Source of the DNA: JBFXAN01 sp050184225 | GTDB lineage: Bacteria > Chloroflexota > Dehalococcoidia > CAUJGQ01 | Assembly: GCA_050184225.1 (NCBI GenBank) | Contig: JBFXAN010000147.1 | Span: 1-16,458 of the forward strand | Length of the DNA: 16,458 nucleotides | Direction: 5' to 3' | In this document: positions 1 to 7,023 of the stretch, one piece after another | How positions within the stretch are numbered: the stretch's first letter is position 1 | Layout: the number at the start of each line of letters is the position of its first letter | Translations under genes and position numbers: made by a program | The notes under the pieces: model-generated | The model's input: the letters and a program-made list of their open reading frames with translations, nothing else | The model's database searches: none | What the model was told of the DNA's origin: nothing

Positions 1-1
1 G

Positions 2-106
2 CCGAAGAAGGTCGCCCTGGTCGCCTGCATGCATAAGCTGCTCCGCCTCCGCCATGCCATCCTCCGCACCGAAACCCCGTGGCAGCCGCACCTGGAGGTG
101 GCCTAA
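2..106 (+). CDS. IS110-family transposase, C-terminal end (partial, cut by window edge)
   Basis: The frame opens at the window edge and ends at TAA 104-106, giving the last 34 residues. They read PKKVALVACMHKLLRLRHAI followed by LRTETPWQP. This matches the stereotyped C-terminus of IS110/IS116/IS902 transposases (a K-VALVACMRKLL-like block, then a TPW motif), where the second, serine-containing Tnp domain ends. These DEDD/serine recombinases move an insertion sequence by bridge-RNA-guided recombination and normally have no long terminal inverted repeats. The catalytic part lies outside the window, so I cannot say whether the gene is intact. Only about 12 bases separate the stop from a REP-like hairpin block, which suits known IS110 members that target REP sequences. 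Identification rests on a short stretch, but the motif is distinctive. Confidence 0.8.
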   Translation, partial: PKKVALVACMHKLLRLRHAILRTETPWQPHLEVA

Positions 107-116
107 TCAAGACAGT

Positions 117-309
117 TGCTCACCCCCCGGCCCCCTCTCCCGCCGAAGCGGGAGAAGGGGAGACTCGATCAAGCGAAGACTGTCAGTATCTCCCCCTCGC
201 CCGTCCCGACGGGAGTGGTGATGCCGAGTGCGCCGCACGGTTGCTGGCATCTCCCCCTCGCCCGTCCCGACGGGAGAGGGGTGGCGAGCGGAGCAAGCCG
301 GGGTGAGGG
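117..309. repeat. Composite REP/BIME-like hairpin block
   Basis: This is most of the gene-free stretch 107-469. It holds at least three GC-rich hairpin modules. The first has stem 137-143 paired with 148-154 (CTCCCGC/GCGGGAG, loop CGAA). The second and third share a 28-bp direct repeat (188-215 and 249-276, offset 61), each containing the hairpin CCCGTC-CC-GACGGG (200-213 and 261-274). The left flank has a CTCACCCCCCGG-type tail and the right end has the opposed version, ending in GGGGTGAGGG, so the outer modules face each other as in bacterial interspersed mosaic elements. No coding frame here looks real. Likely roles are a transcription terminator or 3' stabiliser, or an IS target. Confidence 0.7.
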
Positions 310-400
310 CGAGTCCACCGCGGTCGCTCGCGACAATGCCCCGCTGCCAGTACCATGTCACACAGATCAGCACGGCAACGTGCGCCGGCGACAAATGTTC

Positions 401-448
401 GTTCCGAGTTCCTGCTTTCTCGTCGCATAAGGCGCGGGAACCAGGAAC
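401..448. repeat. Degenerate heptad inverted repeat upstream of the HTH gene
   Basis: Two GTTCC-type heptads (401-407 and 408-414) face GGAAC-type heptads in the opposite orientation (436-442 and 443-449, with further units at 450-456 and 457-463). The arms 401-414 and 435-448 pair at 11 of 14 positions around a 20-base loop. The last unit ends a few bases before the start codon at 470, so the structure sits in the probable 5' leader. It resembles the short tandemly repeated heptamers of cyanobacteria in form, but it is short and imperfect. Confidence 0.4.
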
Positions 449-469
449 GTCCAACCGGGAACTCGCGTC

Positions 470-928
470 ATGCAGGCGACGGATTTTGCCACACTTCGTG
501 ATCTCATACTCTTCTACGCGGCACAGCGGGGATGGAGCACACAGCGTCACGTCGCCGTGATCTGCGGGTTGGACGAATCGGCGCTCTCCCGGTTCCTCAG
601 CGGCGAACAGGACATCGGCGCCCGGCGAACGCACGCGCTCTTTCAGTCGATCGGCGTGCCGGTCGAGCAGTATGACCTTGCCTATGCCCTGCTCGGACGC
701 GCGCAGGATGGCGCGCGGGAGTTGCGGCATGGACGCCGCGAACCGGCCGGCGTCCCCGTCCGGCCGAATCGGGCGGCCGCGGACGGCTGGCCGGTACTGA
801 CACCGGTTTTGCGTCCAGCACCGGCCGTTTCCCTGCCCGGCGATGAAATTCCCGCGGCGGTCGTGATCGCGATCTTTGCGGCACGCGGGTACACGGGCGC
901 GCAGATCGCGGCTTTCTTCGCCGCGTAG
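470..928 (+). CDS. Small HTH (Cro/XRE-like) putative DNA-binding protein
   Basis: 152 residues. Residues about 12-62 look like a Cro/C1-type helix-turn-helix: an N-terminal helix, then HVAVICGLDESALSRFLSGE in the position of the recognition helix-turn-helix, then a helix reading RRTHALFQSIGV. The middle (about 75-120) is Arg/Pro/Ala-rich and probably a linker. The C-terminus, GYTGAQIAAFFAA, looks like a further short helix. ATG 470 is the first start in the frame, with a weak GGGA nine bases upstream. The solute-binding protein starts 20 bases after the stop with a strong ribosome site, so the two may be co-transcribed and this protein could regulate that gene; this is inference. I do not recognise the specific family beyond the HTH fold. 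Confidence 0.65.
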   Translation: MQATDFATLRDLILFYAAQRGWSTQRHVAVICGLDESALSRFLSGEQDIGARRTHALFQSIGVPVEQYDLAYALLGRAQDGARELRHGRREPAGVPVRPNRAAADGWPVLTPVLRPAPAVSLPGDEIPAAVVIAIFAARGYTGAQIAAFFAA

Positions 929-947
929 CCGTTCGGAGGTGCGGGAG

Positions 948-2717
948 ATGGTGCCAGGACAGGCACGCCGGTTCGGACGCCGCCGAATGTTGACGCTCGC
1001 GGCCGGGACCGGTCTGCCGATCGTCGCCGGCGCGGCACTGCTCAACTGCAGCAGCCCCTCGCGCACGGAGCCGCCCGCACCCGGTGCCGCCGACCCCAGG
1101 CCCGGCGGCATTCTCAAGAGCCTGCTCGACGAAGACCCGGCGACGCTCGACCCGATCACACCCAGCGGCGGCGTCGGCAATCAGCTCGCGGCCTTTGCTT
1201 ACAGCCGGCTGGTACGCTTTCGTCCCGGCCGCGGCTCCTTCCCCGACGGTATGCTGGAGGGGGATCTCGCCGTCCACTGGGAGCAGCCGGATCACACGAC
1301 CCTGCTGCTGCGCCTGCGCGACGGTGTCACCTTCGACCAGCGGCCGCCGACCAGCGGACGCGCGCTGACGGCCGAGGATGTGATCGCCGGCTGGCAGGTG
1401 ATGCTCGACCGCGGCACCTATCGCAGCGACCTCGCCCACGCGGCGGACCCGGGCGCGCCGATCGTGAGCTTCACCGCCGACGGCGACCGAGCGCTGCGCC
1501 TGACCCTGGCCGCGCCGGACGCCCAACTGCTGCCCACGCTCGCGAGCCGCTTCGGGCTCTGGGTGCTGCCGCGCGAGGCGTTCGACGGCGGTTTCAGCCC
1601 GCAGCAGGAGATGCGTGGCACCGGCCCGTGGCTGTTGGAGCAGCGCCGCCCATCCGTCGGCTTCAGCTTTCGCCGCAACCCCGCCTACTACGGCATGTCC
1701 GAGGCGCCACTGCTGGACGGCGTCGAGTTGCCGATCATTGCTGAGACGGCGCAGGCGGAGGCGCAGTTTCGCGCGAAGAACATCCACGGCGGTCCCGCGC
1801 TCGGCGGCGGCGCTGTCTCGGCGGCGAATATGCTCGCCGTGCATCGCGATCTGCCCGGCACGCGCATCGATCTGGGACCGCCGCTCGTGCTGGGCCAGAC
1901 GATCGCGATCGGCTGGCGGGAAGGGTCACCCTTCCGTGACCCGCGCGTCCGGCAGGCGGCATCGATGCTGATCGACCGCGACGCGATGATCGACACCTTC
2001 AACAACCTGCCTGCATTTCAGGCCGCCGGCATCCAGATGCGCAGCACCTGGACAACGCCGCTCAGCGCCGGGTTCGGGCCGTACTGGCTGGACCCGCGCG
2101 GTGGCGCGTTCGGTCCCAACGCCCGGTTCTTCCAGCACGACATCGCCGAGGCGCAGAAGTTACTCGCCGCCGCCGGCTATGCCGGCGGGTTCGAGACACC
2201 GTTCACCTTCATCGGCGGCGCCAACTGGGGGCGCGACTGGCAGAGCCGCGCCGAGGCGCTGATGGCGATGCTCGAACGCGGCGGCATCCGCTGCAAGGCG
2301 AACGTCGTCGACTACAACGCCGTTTTCATCCCCCGCTATCTGCGGAGCGGCGGCGACTTCGACGGCCTCGCCATGCAGCGCACGGGCAGCCGCGGCGACC
2401 CCGGCCAGTTCTGGAGCATCTTCTTCTCCTCGTCCGGCGCCAGCAGCCAGGTGGGTTCCCAGTTCCCGGAACTGGATGCGCTGATCCTGGCCCAGCGGCG
2501 GGAGCTGGACCCCGCCCGCCGGATCGCGATCCACCACGACATCCAGCGCCGCTTCGCCGAGTGGATGCCCGCCATCCCCCAGGGCGGCCACACCCAAGAA
2601 CCAGCGCTCGCCTGGGACGGCCTGCACGGCCCCGACCAGCACTTCATCTGGCCCGGCGGCGACCTCGGCGCCGAGGCATACCCCGCCTACTGGTTGGACG
2701 AGTCGCTCCGCTCTTGA
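948..2717 (+). CDS. ABC transporter substrate-binding protein, family 5 (oligopeptide/dipeptide type)
   Basis: 589 residues, a normal length for SBP_bac_5 proteins that bind peptides, nickel or sugars outside the membrane and deliver them to an ABC permease. I chose ATG 948 because GGAGG at 935-939 lies eight bases upstream; an ATG at 876 in the same frame would overlap the HTH gene deeply. The N-terminus has RRRML (11-15), a hydrophobic run and then LLNC (Cys34), which suggests a Tat-exported protein that may be lipid-anchored, although Asn before Cys is atypical for a lipobox. The mature part opens with GGILKSLLDEDPATLDP, the family hallmark, followed by LRDGVTFD and LTAEDVIAGW. No permease or ATPase gene lies nearby, so it is an orphan. 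Substrate is unknown. It ends 16 bases from the convergent gene at 2734. Confidence 0.88.
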   Translation: MVPGQARRFGRRRMLTLAAGTGLPIVAGAALLNCSSPSRTEPPAPGAADPRPGGILKSLLDEDPATLDPITPSGGVGNQLAAFAYSRLVRFRPGRGSFPDGMLEGDLAVHWEQPDHTTLLLRLRDGVTFDQRPPTSGRALTAEDVIAGWQVMLDRGTYRSDLAHAADPGAPIVSFTADGDRALRLTLAAPDAQLLPTLASRFGLWVLPREAFDGGFSPQQEMRGTGPWLLEQRRPSVGFSFRRNPAYYGMSEAPLLDGVELPIIAETAQAEAQFRAKNIHGGPALGGGAVSAANMLAVHRDLPGTRIDLGPPLVLGQTIAIGWREGSPFRDPRVRQAASMLIDRDAMIDTFNNLPAFQAAGIQMRSTWTTPLSAGFGPYWLDPRGGAFGPNARFFQHDIAEAQKLLAAAGYAGGFETPFTFIGGANWGRDWQSRAEALMAMLERGGIRCKANVVDYNAVFIPRYLRSGGDFDGLAMQRTGSRGDPGQFWSIFFSSSGASSQVGSQFPELDALILAQRRELDPARRIAIHHDIQRRFAEWMPAIPQGGHTQEPALAWDGLHGPDQHFIWPGGDLGAEAYPAYWLDESLRS

Positions 2718-2733
2718 TCGGGGAGATTCAGGA

Positions 2734-3033
2734 TCAAGCGACAGCCCTCAAGAGAACTCGGGGCACCGCAACCCGCGTGCCGGTTGTGAACGTAGGTTGT
2801 GGTAGGTCTACGATCACGCGACCGTTGCTCACGCCGATCACCGTGACCTCCAGCCACCCATCGACTTCTTCGCCATGCGCCGGTTCACGTTCGATCCGCA
2901 CCTGTGATCTGTCGACCAGAAGAGAGAGTGCCTGCTGTCCGGGAATTTCGATCTGCACCCCTCGCTCGTGTTTGAACATGCCGGGCGAGACTTTGCACCT
3001 GATCAACTCGCGGCCATGGATTGCTTTTGGCAT
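2734..3033 (-). CDS. Conserved-looking protein of unknown function, 99 aa
   Basis: I do not recognise a family. The start is well supported: AGGAG (3040-3044 on this strand) lies six bases before ATG 3033, and the frame ends at 2734. The sequence begins MPKAIHGRELIRCKVSPGMF, then has a beta-rich middle (GVQIEIPGQQALSLLVDRSQ), a segment reading GWLEVTVIGVSNGRVIVDLP and a basic end, RVAVPRVLLRAVA. There is no signal peptide or membrane segment. The alternating hydrophobic pattern suggests a small all-beta domain. It is the last of three co-directional minus-strand genes, 98 bases after the GNAT gene, and may share their transcript. The coding call rests on the strong ribosome site and a plausible composition. 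Confidence 0.65.
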   Translation of the reverse strand: MPKAIHGRELIRCKVSPGMFKHERGVQIEIPGQQALSLLVDRSQVRIEREPAHGEEVDGWLEVTVIGVSNGRVIVDLPQPTFTTGTRVAVPRVLLRAVA

Positions 3034-3131
3034 CGGTTTCTCCTGCGCGACGAGAAGCCGATTTCGACCTGAAAGGCTACTCGTTCTGTCACGGTGGGTG
3101 GGCAACTTCACCTCACCGAGCGCCGAAACGT

Positions 3132-3656
3132 TCATCGCCGGGAGATGGCGTAGCGCCAGTACGGCCGGCCGTATCGCTCCAGTTCCGCTTCCAGGTGCAT
3201 GCCCACCTTTTCGGCGACCCGGCGGGATGCTTCGTTCCCGCGGCGGATGAAGGCGATCAGGCGGGGGATATCTTGCATGTCGAACGCGAATTCGCGGACG
3301 GCGGTCGCGGCCTCCGTCGCCAATCCCTGTCCCCAATAGTCGCTGCACAGGTCGTAGCCGAGTTCTGACTCCATCGCACTGCTCACGCCCGTGTGCTCCA
3401 GCCCGCAGTCGCCGATCACCAGTCCGTTCGCCTTCAGGACGAGGGTGAACAGGCCGTAGCCGTACCGGTCCTGGTGTTCCAGGTTTCGCCTGACCCACTG
3501 CTCCATCTGTGGCCGGTCGAAGGGCTCGCTCTCGAACGCGGCCATGACCTTGGGGTCGCCGAAGGTGCGCAGCAGGTGATCGATGTCACGTTCCACCATC
3601 GAGCGGAGCAGCAACCGCGGCGTCTCGATCAGCAGGGCAGGAGGATTCGAAGCCAT
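3132..3656 (-). CDS. GNAT-family N-acetyltransferase (RimJ/RimL-like)
   Basis: 174 residues, the typical length of the Acetyltransf_3 group, which transfers acetyl from acetyl-CoA to a protein N-terminus or small-molecule amine in the cytoplasm. It starts with the usual strand, IETPRLLLRSMVERDIDHL (10-28), where ETPRLLLR is the family signature. It has the catalytic-core strand LVIGDCGLE (79-87) and the acetyl-CoA loop YWGQGLATEA (107-116, the Q/RxxGxG/A motif). The usual late helix, NEASRRVAEKVGM (141-153), is also present. ATG 3656 fits the family start; the frame stays open upstream but runs antisense-like over the META gene. It begins 22 bases after the META gene stop, so the two are probably one operon. 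The substrate cannot be told from sequence. Confidence 0.9.
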   Translation of the reverse strand: MASNPPALLIETPRLLLRSMVERDIDHLLRTFGDPKVMAAFESEPFDRPQMEQWVRRNLEHQDRYGYGLFTLVLKANGLVIGDCGLEHTGVSSAMESELGYDLCSDYWGQGLATEAATAVREFAFDMQDIPRLIAFIRRGNEASRRVAEKVGMHLEAELERYGRPYWRYAISRR

Positions 3657-3678
3657 CGACGACGCCCTGTTTCGCTGT

Positions 3679-4683
3679 TCAACTCGCCGGTGCGAAGCGC
3701 ATCGTGCCGGTATCGAACTTGATGTCCAGGTACAGATTGCCGTCACGGAAGACGAAGATGGCGGCATCCTGCAACTGCATCGCGAACCGGTCCCCGAGTG
3801 AGCCGGGTGGACATGCGACGCGCGTGCTGGCCAGCGGGCCGATCTCGATCTGACTCCCCGTGACGGTGTAGCTGCCCATGATCCGGTTGCAGTCGGCCCG
3901 GCCCGCCAGCCGGCCGTCCGGCTGGAACTCGACCGTATAGCGGCTCGGGTCATCCGGGGTGACGATCTCGTCGTTGTTGAGGATCGTCTGCTGCCACTCC
4001 CAGACGATGCCGGTGAGGGACATCGTTGCACCTTCCGCCTCTGACGAGCGCTGCTCGTACTGTACGTCGTGGATCGAGCAGTCGCCGATCATGGCGTCGG
4101 TCACGTCCGGTTCCGCGATCCACCCGGCCTCTGGCGCGCTGACCCGATACCAGCCGAACCCTGAGGTCGGTACCGTCTGGCTCCCGAAGGCGCCGGGCTG
4201 GGTGAGGACAAATGACTCGGCCCGCAGGCGGGTCAGCGACGGCAGCGGGTCTGATCCTTCATCGGTGACAAGGCGCGCCGGCGTGCCGTTGATCCCGGTG
4301 CAGGCCAGCAGGTCGCCGGGGAGCGTGACCAGCGGCGACAGTTGCTCCTGGGTGCCGAACCAGAACTGCCACGCGCCCGACGATGTCCGCCCGAAGAAGG
4401 CGACGAAGCTGCCGGGCTCCTCGACGTAGGTCACGCTGAAGCGGGCGATGCCACGTGGCAGCGTGCTCTGCTGCGCCGCATCCGTCACCAGTTCGACACA
4501 CGGCGTGCCGGTTGCGGCCGGCGCCACGCAGTCCGACTTGGGCACGCCGCCGAGTGTGGTGAGCGCCGCCTGCATCGCCCGTGCGGCCTCATCCGTTTGC
4601 GCCCACGCGCCGGGTGCGGTGCCCGCACCGCCTGCCAGTAAGACGGCCGCCAGCAACGCCACCGTCAATTTGAATCGCGCCAT
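3679..4683 (-). CDS. Secreted META-domain protein with probable SH3-like segment
   Basis: 334 residues. The N-terminus, MARFKLTVALLAAVLLAGGA, ending AWA before Gln, is a clear Sec signal peptide (cleavage near 28/29). Residues about 220-330 form a META/HslJ-type domain: LTGIVWEWQQ, then YTVEFQPDGRLAGRADCNRI, SYTVTGSQIEIGPLASTRVA and the closing LYLDIKFD strand. CNRIMGSY is the family hallmark. A middle segment around 158-195 (GFGWYRVSAPEAGWIAEPDV) resembles bacterial SH3 repeats. Cysteines 52, 62, 128, 202, 265 and 291 could form disulfides outside the cell. Start ATG 4683 has GAGGTG five bases upstream, and a TATACT -10-like box lies at 4710-4705. It leads a likely operon with the acetyltransferase and the 99-aa gene. 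META domains are linked to envelope and stress proteins, but the biochemical role is not known. Confidence 0.85.
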   Translation of the reverse strand: MARFKLTVALLAAVLLAGGAGTAPGAWAQTDEAARAMQAALTTLGGVPKSDCVAPAATGTPCVELVTDAAQQSTLPRGIARFSVTYVEEPGSFVAFFGRTSSGAWQFWFGTQEQLSPLVTLPGDLLACTGINGTPARLVTDEGSDPLPSLTRLRAESFVLTQPGAFGSQTVPTSGFGWYRVSAPEAGWIAEPDVTDAMIGDCSIHDVQYEQRSSEAEGATMSLTGIVWEWQQTILNNDEIVTPDDPSRYTVEFQPDGRLAGRADCNRIMGSYTVTGSQIEIGPLASTRVACPPGSLGDRFAMQLQDAAIFVFRDGNLYLDIKFDTGTMRFAPAS

Positions 4684-4704
4684 GATGCACCTCGATACCG
4701 CGCG

Positions 4705-4710
4705 AGTATA
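4705..4710 (-). promoter_or_regulatory. Candidate -10 box for the META operon
   Basis: On the minus strand this reads TATACT, five of six matches to TATAAT, 21 bases before ATG 4683. It would give a leader of about 15 bases. No good -35 hexamer is visible at 17 bases upstream, so the call is weak. Confidence 0.4.
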
Positions 4711-4762
4711 GATCGGGAAGGACGTTTCGCTCATCACGACGTGCCGTTGCCGCACGCGTCGG

Positions 4763-4777
4763 GCACTGGCACAGTGC
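4763..4777. promoter_or_regulatory. Short palindrome in the divergent META/Rsm22 gap
   Basis: GCACTG-gca-CAGTGC is a perfect 6-bp inverted repeat in the 175-base gap between two divergent genes. It could be an operator, but the length is modest and chance is possible in this GC-rich context. Confidence 0.25.
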
Positions 4778-4858
4778 AGGCAGGGCGTACTCATGTAACG
4801 ACTGCGCGGCGAATCCGCTACACCGCCGCGCGGGACGATCACGAAACAGAGATGATCG

Positions 4859-5824
4859 ATGCTCCCTGGTGATTTGAACGCCGCGATCGCGCAGATGCTC
4901 CATGGTGTGCCGGCGAAGTCGCTCGCACGCTCCGCGCAGGCGCTATCGTCACACTACCGGGGCGAGGAGCGGACAGGCCGGCGCGCGGTCTCGTCTGAAT
5001 CTGATGTGCTCGCCTATCTGACCTACCGGCTGCCGGCGACGTATGCGGCGGTGACAGCGGCGTTCGTGGCGACGGCGGAGCGCCGCCCGGACCTGCAACC
5101 GCGGAACGTGCTTGATGCCGGCGCCGGTCCCGGCACAGCGATGTGGGCGGCGACGGAGGTCTGGCGGTCGGTTGAGACCTTCATGCTGGTCGAGAACGAC
5201 CCCCGGATGATCGCCGCCGGCAAGCGTCTGGCAGCTGAGGCATCGAACGCGGCAATCCGTGGCGCGCGCTGGCTCTCGGCAGACCTCGCGGGGGAACCAG
5301 AACTGCCCCGCGCCGATGTTGTGATCGCCGCCTACTCGATCGGTGAGCTTAGTTCCGGTCGATTGCCGGCGGCGGTCGCGCGGCTGTGGGCGGCATGCGC
5401 GGACACCCTGGTCGTCGTCGAGCCGGGGACGCCGCGCGGCTTTGCGGCGGTGCGTACCGTCCGCGACATGCTTCGCGCCGAGGGCGCGTCGATCGTGGCG
5501 CCATGTCCGCACCAGGACGCCTGTCCGATGGCCGGCGATCGATGGTGTCACTTTGCCGTCCGGCTGGGGCGGAGCCGCCTGCACCGCGCGGCCAAGGGCG
5601 CGGCGCTCGCCTACGAAGACGAGAAGTATTCCTATGTAGCGATGTCACGAGCGCCGGGGTTGCCGATCGCGGCCCGGGTGATCGGCCATCCGCGCGCGCG
5701 GCACGGTCACATCGACCTCGACCTCTGCACGCCGGATGGTCTGCACGCGGAGACGGTTAACCGGAGTGACCGCGACCGCTACCGCCTCGCGCAACGGACC
5801 CGCTGGGGCTCAGCGATCGACTGA
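4859..5824 (+). CDS. Rsm22-type ribosome-associated methyltransferase with Fe-S cysteine motif
   Basis: 321 residues. The Rossmann core carries the SAM-binding loop NVLDAGAGPGTAMWA (83-97), then an acidic strand end, MLVENDP (109-115), and DVVIAAYSIGEL (153-164). The family-specific cysteine cluster follows: CPHQDACPMAGDRWCHF, with C216, C222 and C230, and C290 in HIDLDLCTPDG. The C-x5-C-x7-C plus distal Cys pattern matches the four-cysteine site assigned to a 4Fe-4S cluster in mitochondrial Rsm22/METTL17. KYSYVAMSR (256-264) is another family signature. The family acts in small-subunit ribosome assembly, and catalytic activity has been doubted in some members. ATG 4859 is the first sensible start, with only a weak purine-rich site. 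Its 3' end overlaps the convergent GH172 gene by 15 bases. Confidence 0.88.
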   Translation: MLPGDLNAAIAQMLHGVPAKSLARSAQALSSHYRGEERTGRRAVSSESDVLAYLTYRLPATYAAVTAAFVATAERRPDLQPRNVLDAGAGPGTAMWAATEVWRSVETFMLVENDPRMIAAGKRLAAEASNAAIRGARWLSADLAGEPELPRADVVIAAYSIGELSSGRLPAAVARLWAACADTLVVVEPGTPRGFAAVRTVRDMLRAEGASIVAPCPHQDACPMAGDRWCHFAVRLGRSRLHRAAKGAALAYEDEKYSYVAMSRAPGLPIAARVIGHPRARHGHIDLDLCTPDGLHAETVNRSDRDRYRLAQRTRWGSAID

Positions 5825-6961
5825 TGCAAGTCCGGCAACGCGCTCGGCGAAGGGCGCCAGCGACGGGAGGTCTGTCTCCGGCCGGTCGAGATAGACGTAC
5901 GCCGTCGCGCACCAGTCATCCTGCCGCTCGACCAGATAGAACCGCTCCTCCGGCGCGGCCTCAAGTTCTGCCAGCGTCACCCGATGCGAGCCGTCGCCCG
6001 CGATCGGGTACGCATCGATGCCGGCCGAGCGCATGTGCTCGCGCATCGCCGTGCCGCGGGCGCCGCCGATCTGCTGGACCGTGACCCGCGCCTCACGCTG
6101 GAAGTAGATCGGGTCGGGGCCGTGCAACCGGTAGAAGCTGTACTGCATCTGTTCGTGGTCCGCCAGCGGGCAGCCGTGCCACCGGTTCGCGTATTCGCCC
6201 TGGGTCCAACCGGTCGCGATGTAATCCTCGGTGCCGGTCCCGCAGAGGGTGGGAGCGATCGTGTCGCCGTCCAGGTACGCCTTCACCTCGCCCTCGCCCC
6301 ACCAGGTGCGGCCGTAGCGTGCCGCGTCGGCAATCACGCCGAACGATGCGCCGAGGAAGCGGCCGCGCCCCTCCACCCGCGGGAGGACGGTAAAGTCCTC
6401 CCGCAGCGTCGTCGGTCGCTCCCGTCGCCAGCAGGCATGAAGGTAGCCGGTCCGCTCGTCGTGCTCGTCGCCCAGGGTGAAGTTCACGTCATAGTAGAGT
6501 GCGCGCAACGGTTGGCCGGACTCGTTCGACACCGTCATCCGAAAGCCGCGGCGGAAGGGCATCGGCAGGCGGCAGTTGAAGGAACGACCCTCGGCGGTGT
6601 CGAACCATTCGTTCTCGAACGTGGCCATCCGGCCGAGCGACAACCCGAAGAAGTCGCCGAACGGCACGTCGATCGCGGGCCGGTCCGCGCCGTCCCACCA
6701 GCAGCGGAGCACAAGTCCCCGCAGCATCGCCGGCGAGCGGTCGCTGATCGTCACCCAGAGCCGTCGCACCGTGCCCGCGCCTTCCGCGTGCGCCAGCGCG
6801 AGCGTTTCGCCTGGATCAAGGCGGCGATAGGCTAAACCCTTTCGCCCGAAGCCTGCGCGGCCGCCGCCTCCGGGCAGCGCATCGGGGTTCTCCGGGCTTG
6901 CCCATCGCGTCTGAATCGAAGCCGGCAGTGCAGAGAGGGGCAGGCTGTCGTTGTTGTCCAT
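5810..6961 (-). CDS. GH172/DUF2961 family putative glycoside hydrolase
   Basis: 383 residues, the common length for single-domain DUF2961 proteins. The diagnostic block is WWGEGEVKAYLDGD (220-233), then PTLCGTGTEDYIATGW (237-252). Known GH172 enzymes act on difructose dianhydrides or alpha-D-arabino/fructofuranosides with two glutamates in this region; E223/E225 and E245 are the candidates here. Other family features are TVRRLWVTISD (64-74), a VPFGDFFG segment (99-106), LPMPFRRGFRMTV (132-144) and YYDVNF (156-161). There is no signal peptide, so it is probably cytoplasmic. I chose ATG 6961 (MDNNDSLPLS); the frame extends to a TTG at 7006 but without better support. AGGGGAG lies about 13 bases upstream, which is rather far. 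It diverges from the SUMF1 gene, and the exact sugar is unknown. Confidence 0.88.
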   Translation of the reverse strand: MDNNDSLPLSALPASIQTRWASPENPDALPGGGGRAGFGRKGLAYRRLDPGETLALAHAEGAGTVRRLWVTISDRSPAMLRGLVLRCWWDGADRPAIDVPFGDFFGLSLGRMATFENEWFDTAEGRSFNCRLPMPFRRGFRMTVSNESGQPLRALYYDVNFTLGDEHDERTGYLHACWRRERPTTLREDFTVLPRVEGRGRFLGASFGVIADAARYGRTWWGEGEVKAYLDGDTIAPTLCGTGTEDYIATGWTQGEYANRWHGCPLADHEQMQYSFYRLHGPDPIYFQREARVTVQQIGGARGTAMREHMRSAGIDAYPIAGDGSHRVTLAELEAAPEERFYLVERQDDWCATAYVYLDRPETDLPSLAPFAERVAGLASVDR

Positions 6962-6994
6962 CGAACGATCGGTACTCCCCTTCGGTATCCGCGG

Positions 6995-7023
6995 GCGCCG
7001 GCGCAATCAGAAGCGCCGGCGCT
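6995..7023. promoter_or_regulatory. Paired GCGCCGGCGC palindromes in the GH172/SUMF1 divergent promoter
   Basis: A 10-bp palindrome at 6995-7004 recurs as a 12-bp palindrome at 7012-7023, centres 18 bases apart. Each is followed by ATCAG (after one and three bases respectively), so they form a direct repeat of palindrome plus tail. They lie in the 162-base gap between two divergent genes, where a shared operator would be expected. A GATACT -10-like box for the rightward gene follows at 7032-7037. Chance is not excluded because the palindrome is all G/C. Confidence 0.4.

Noticed and set aside
876..947. Upstream ATG for the binding protein
   Set aside because: It would overlap the HTH gene and push the signal peptide inward; ATG 948 has GGAGG at good distance.
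597..1844. A 415-codon minus-strand frame opposite the binding protein
   Set aside because: The translation is Arg/Ala/Gly-rich without domains, while the opposite strand encodes a clear family-5 binding protein.
6962..7006. Extended GH172 start at a TTG codon (7006)
   Set aside because: Adds a basic 15-residue stretch without support; ATG 6961 gives a normal family start.
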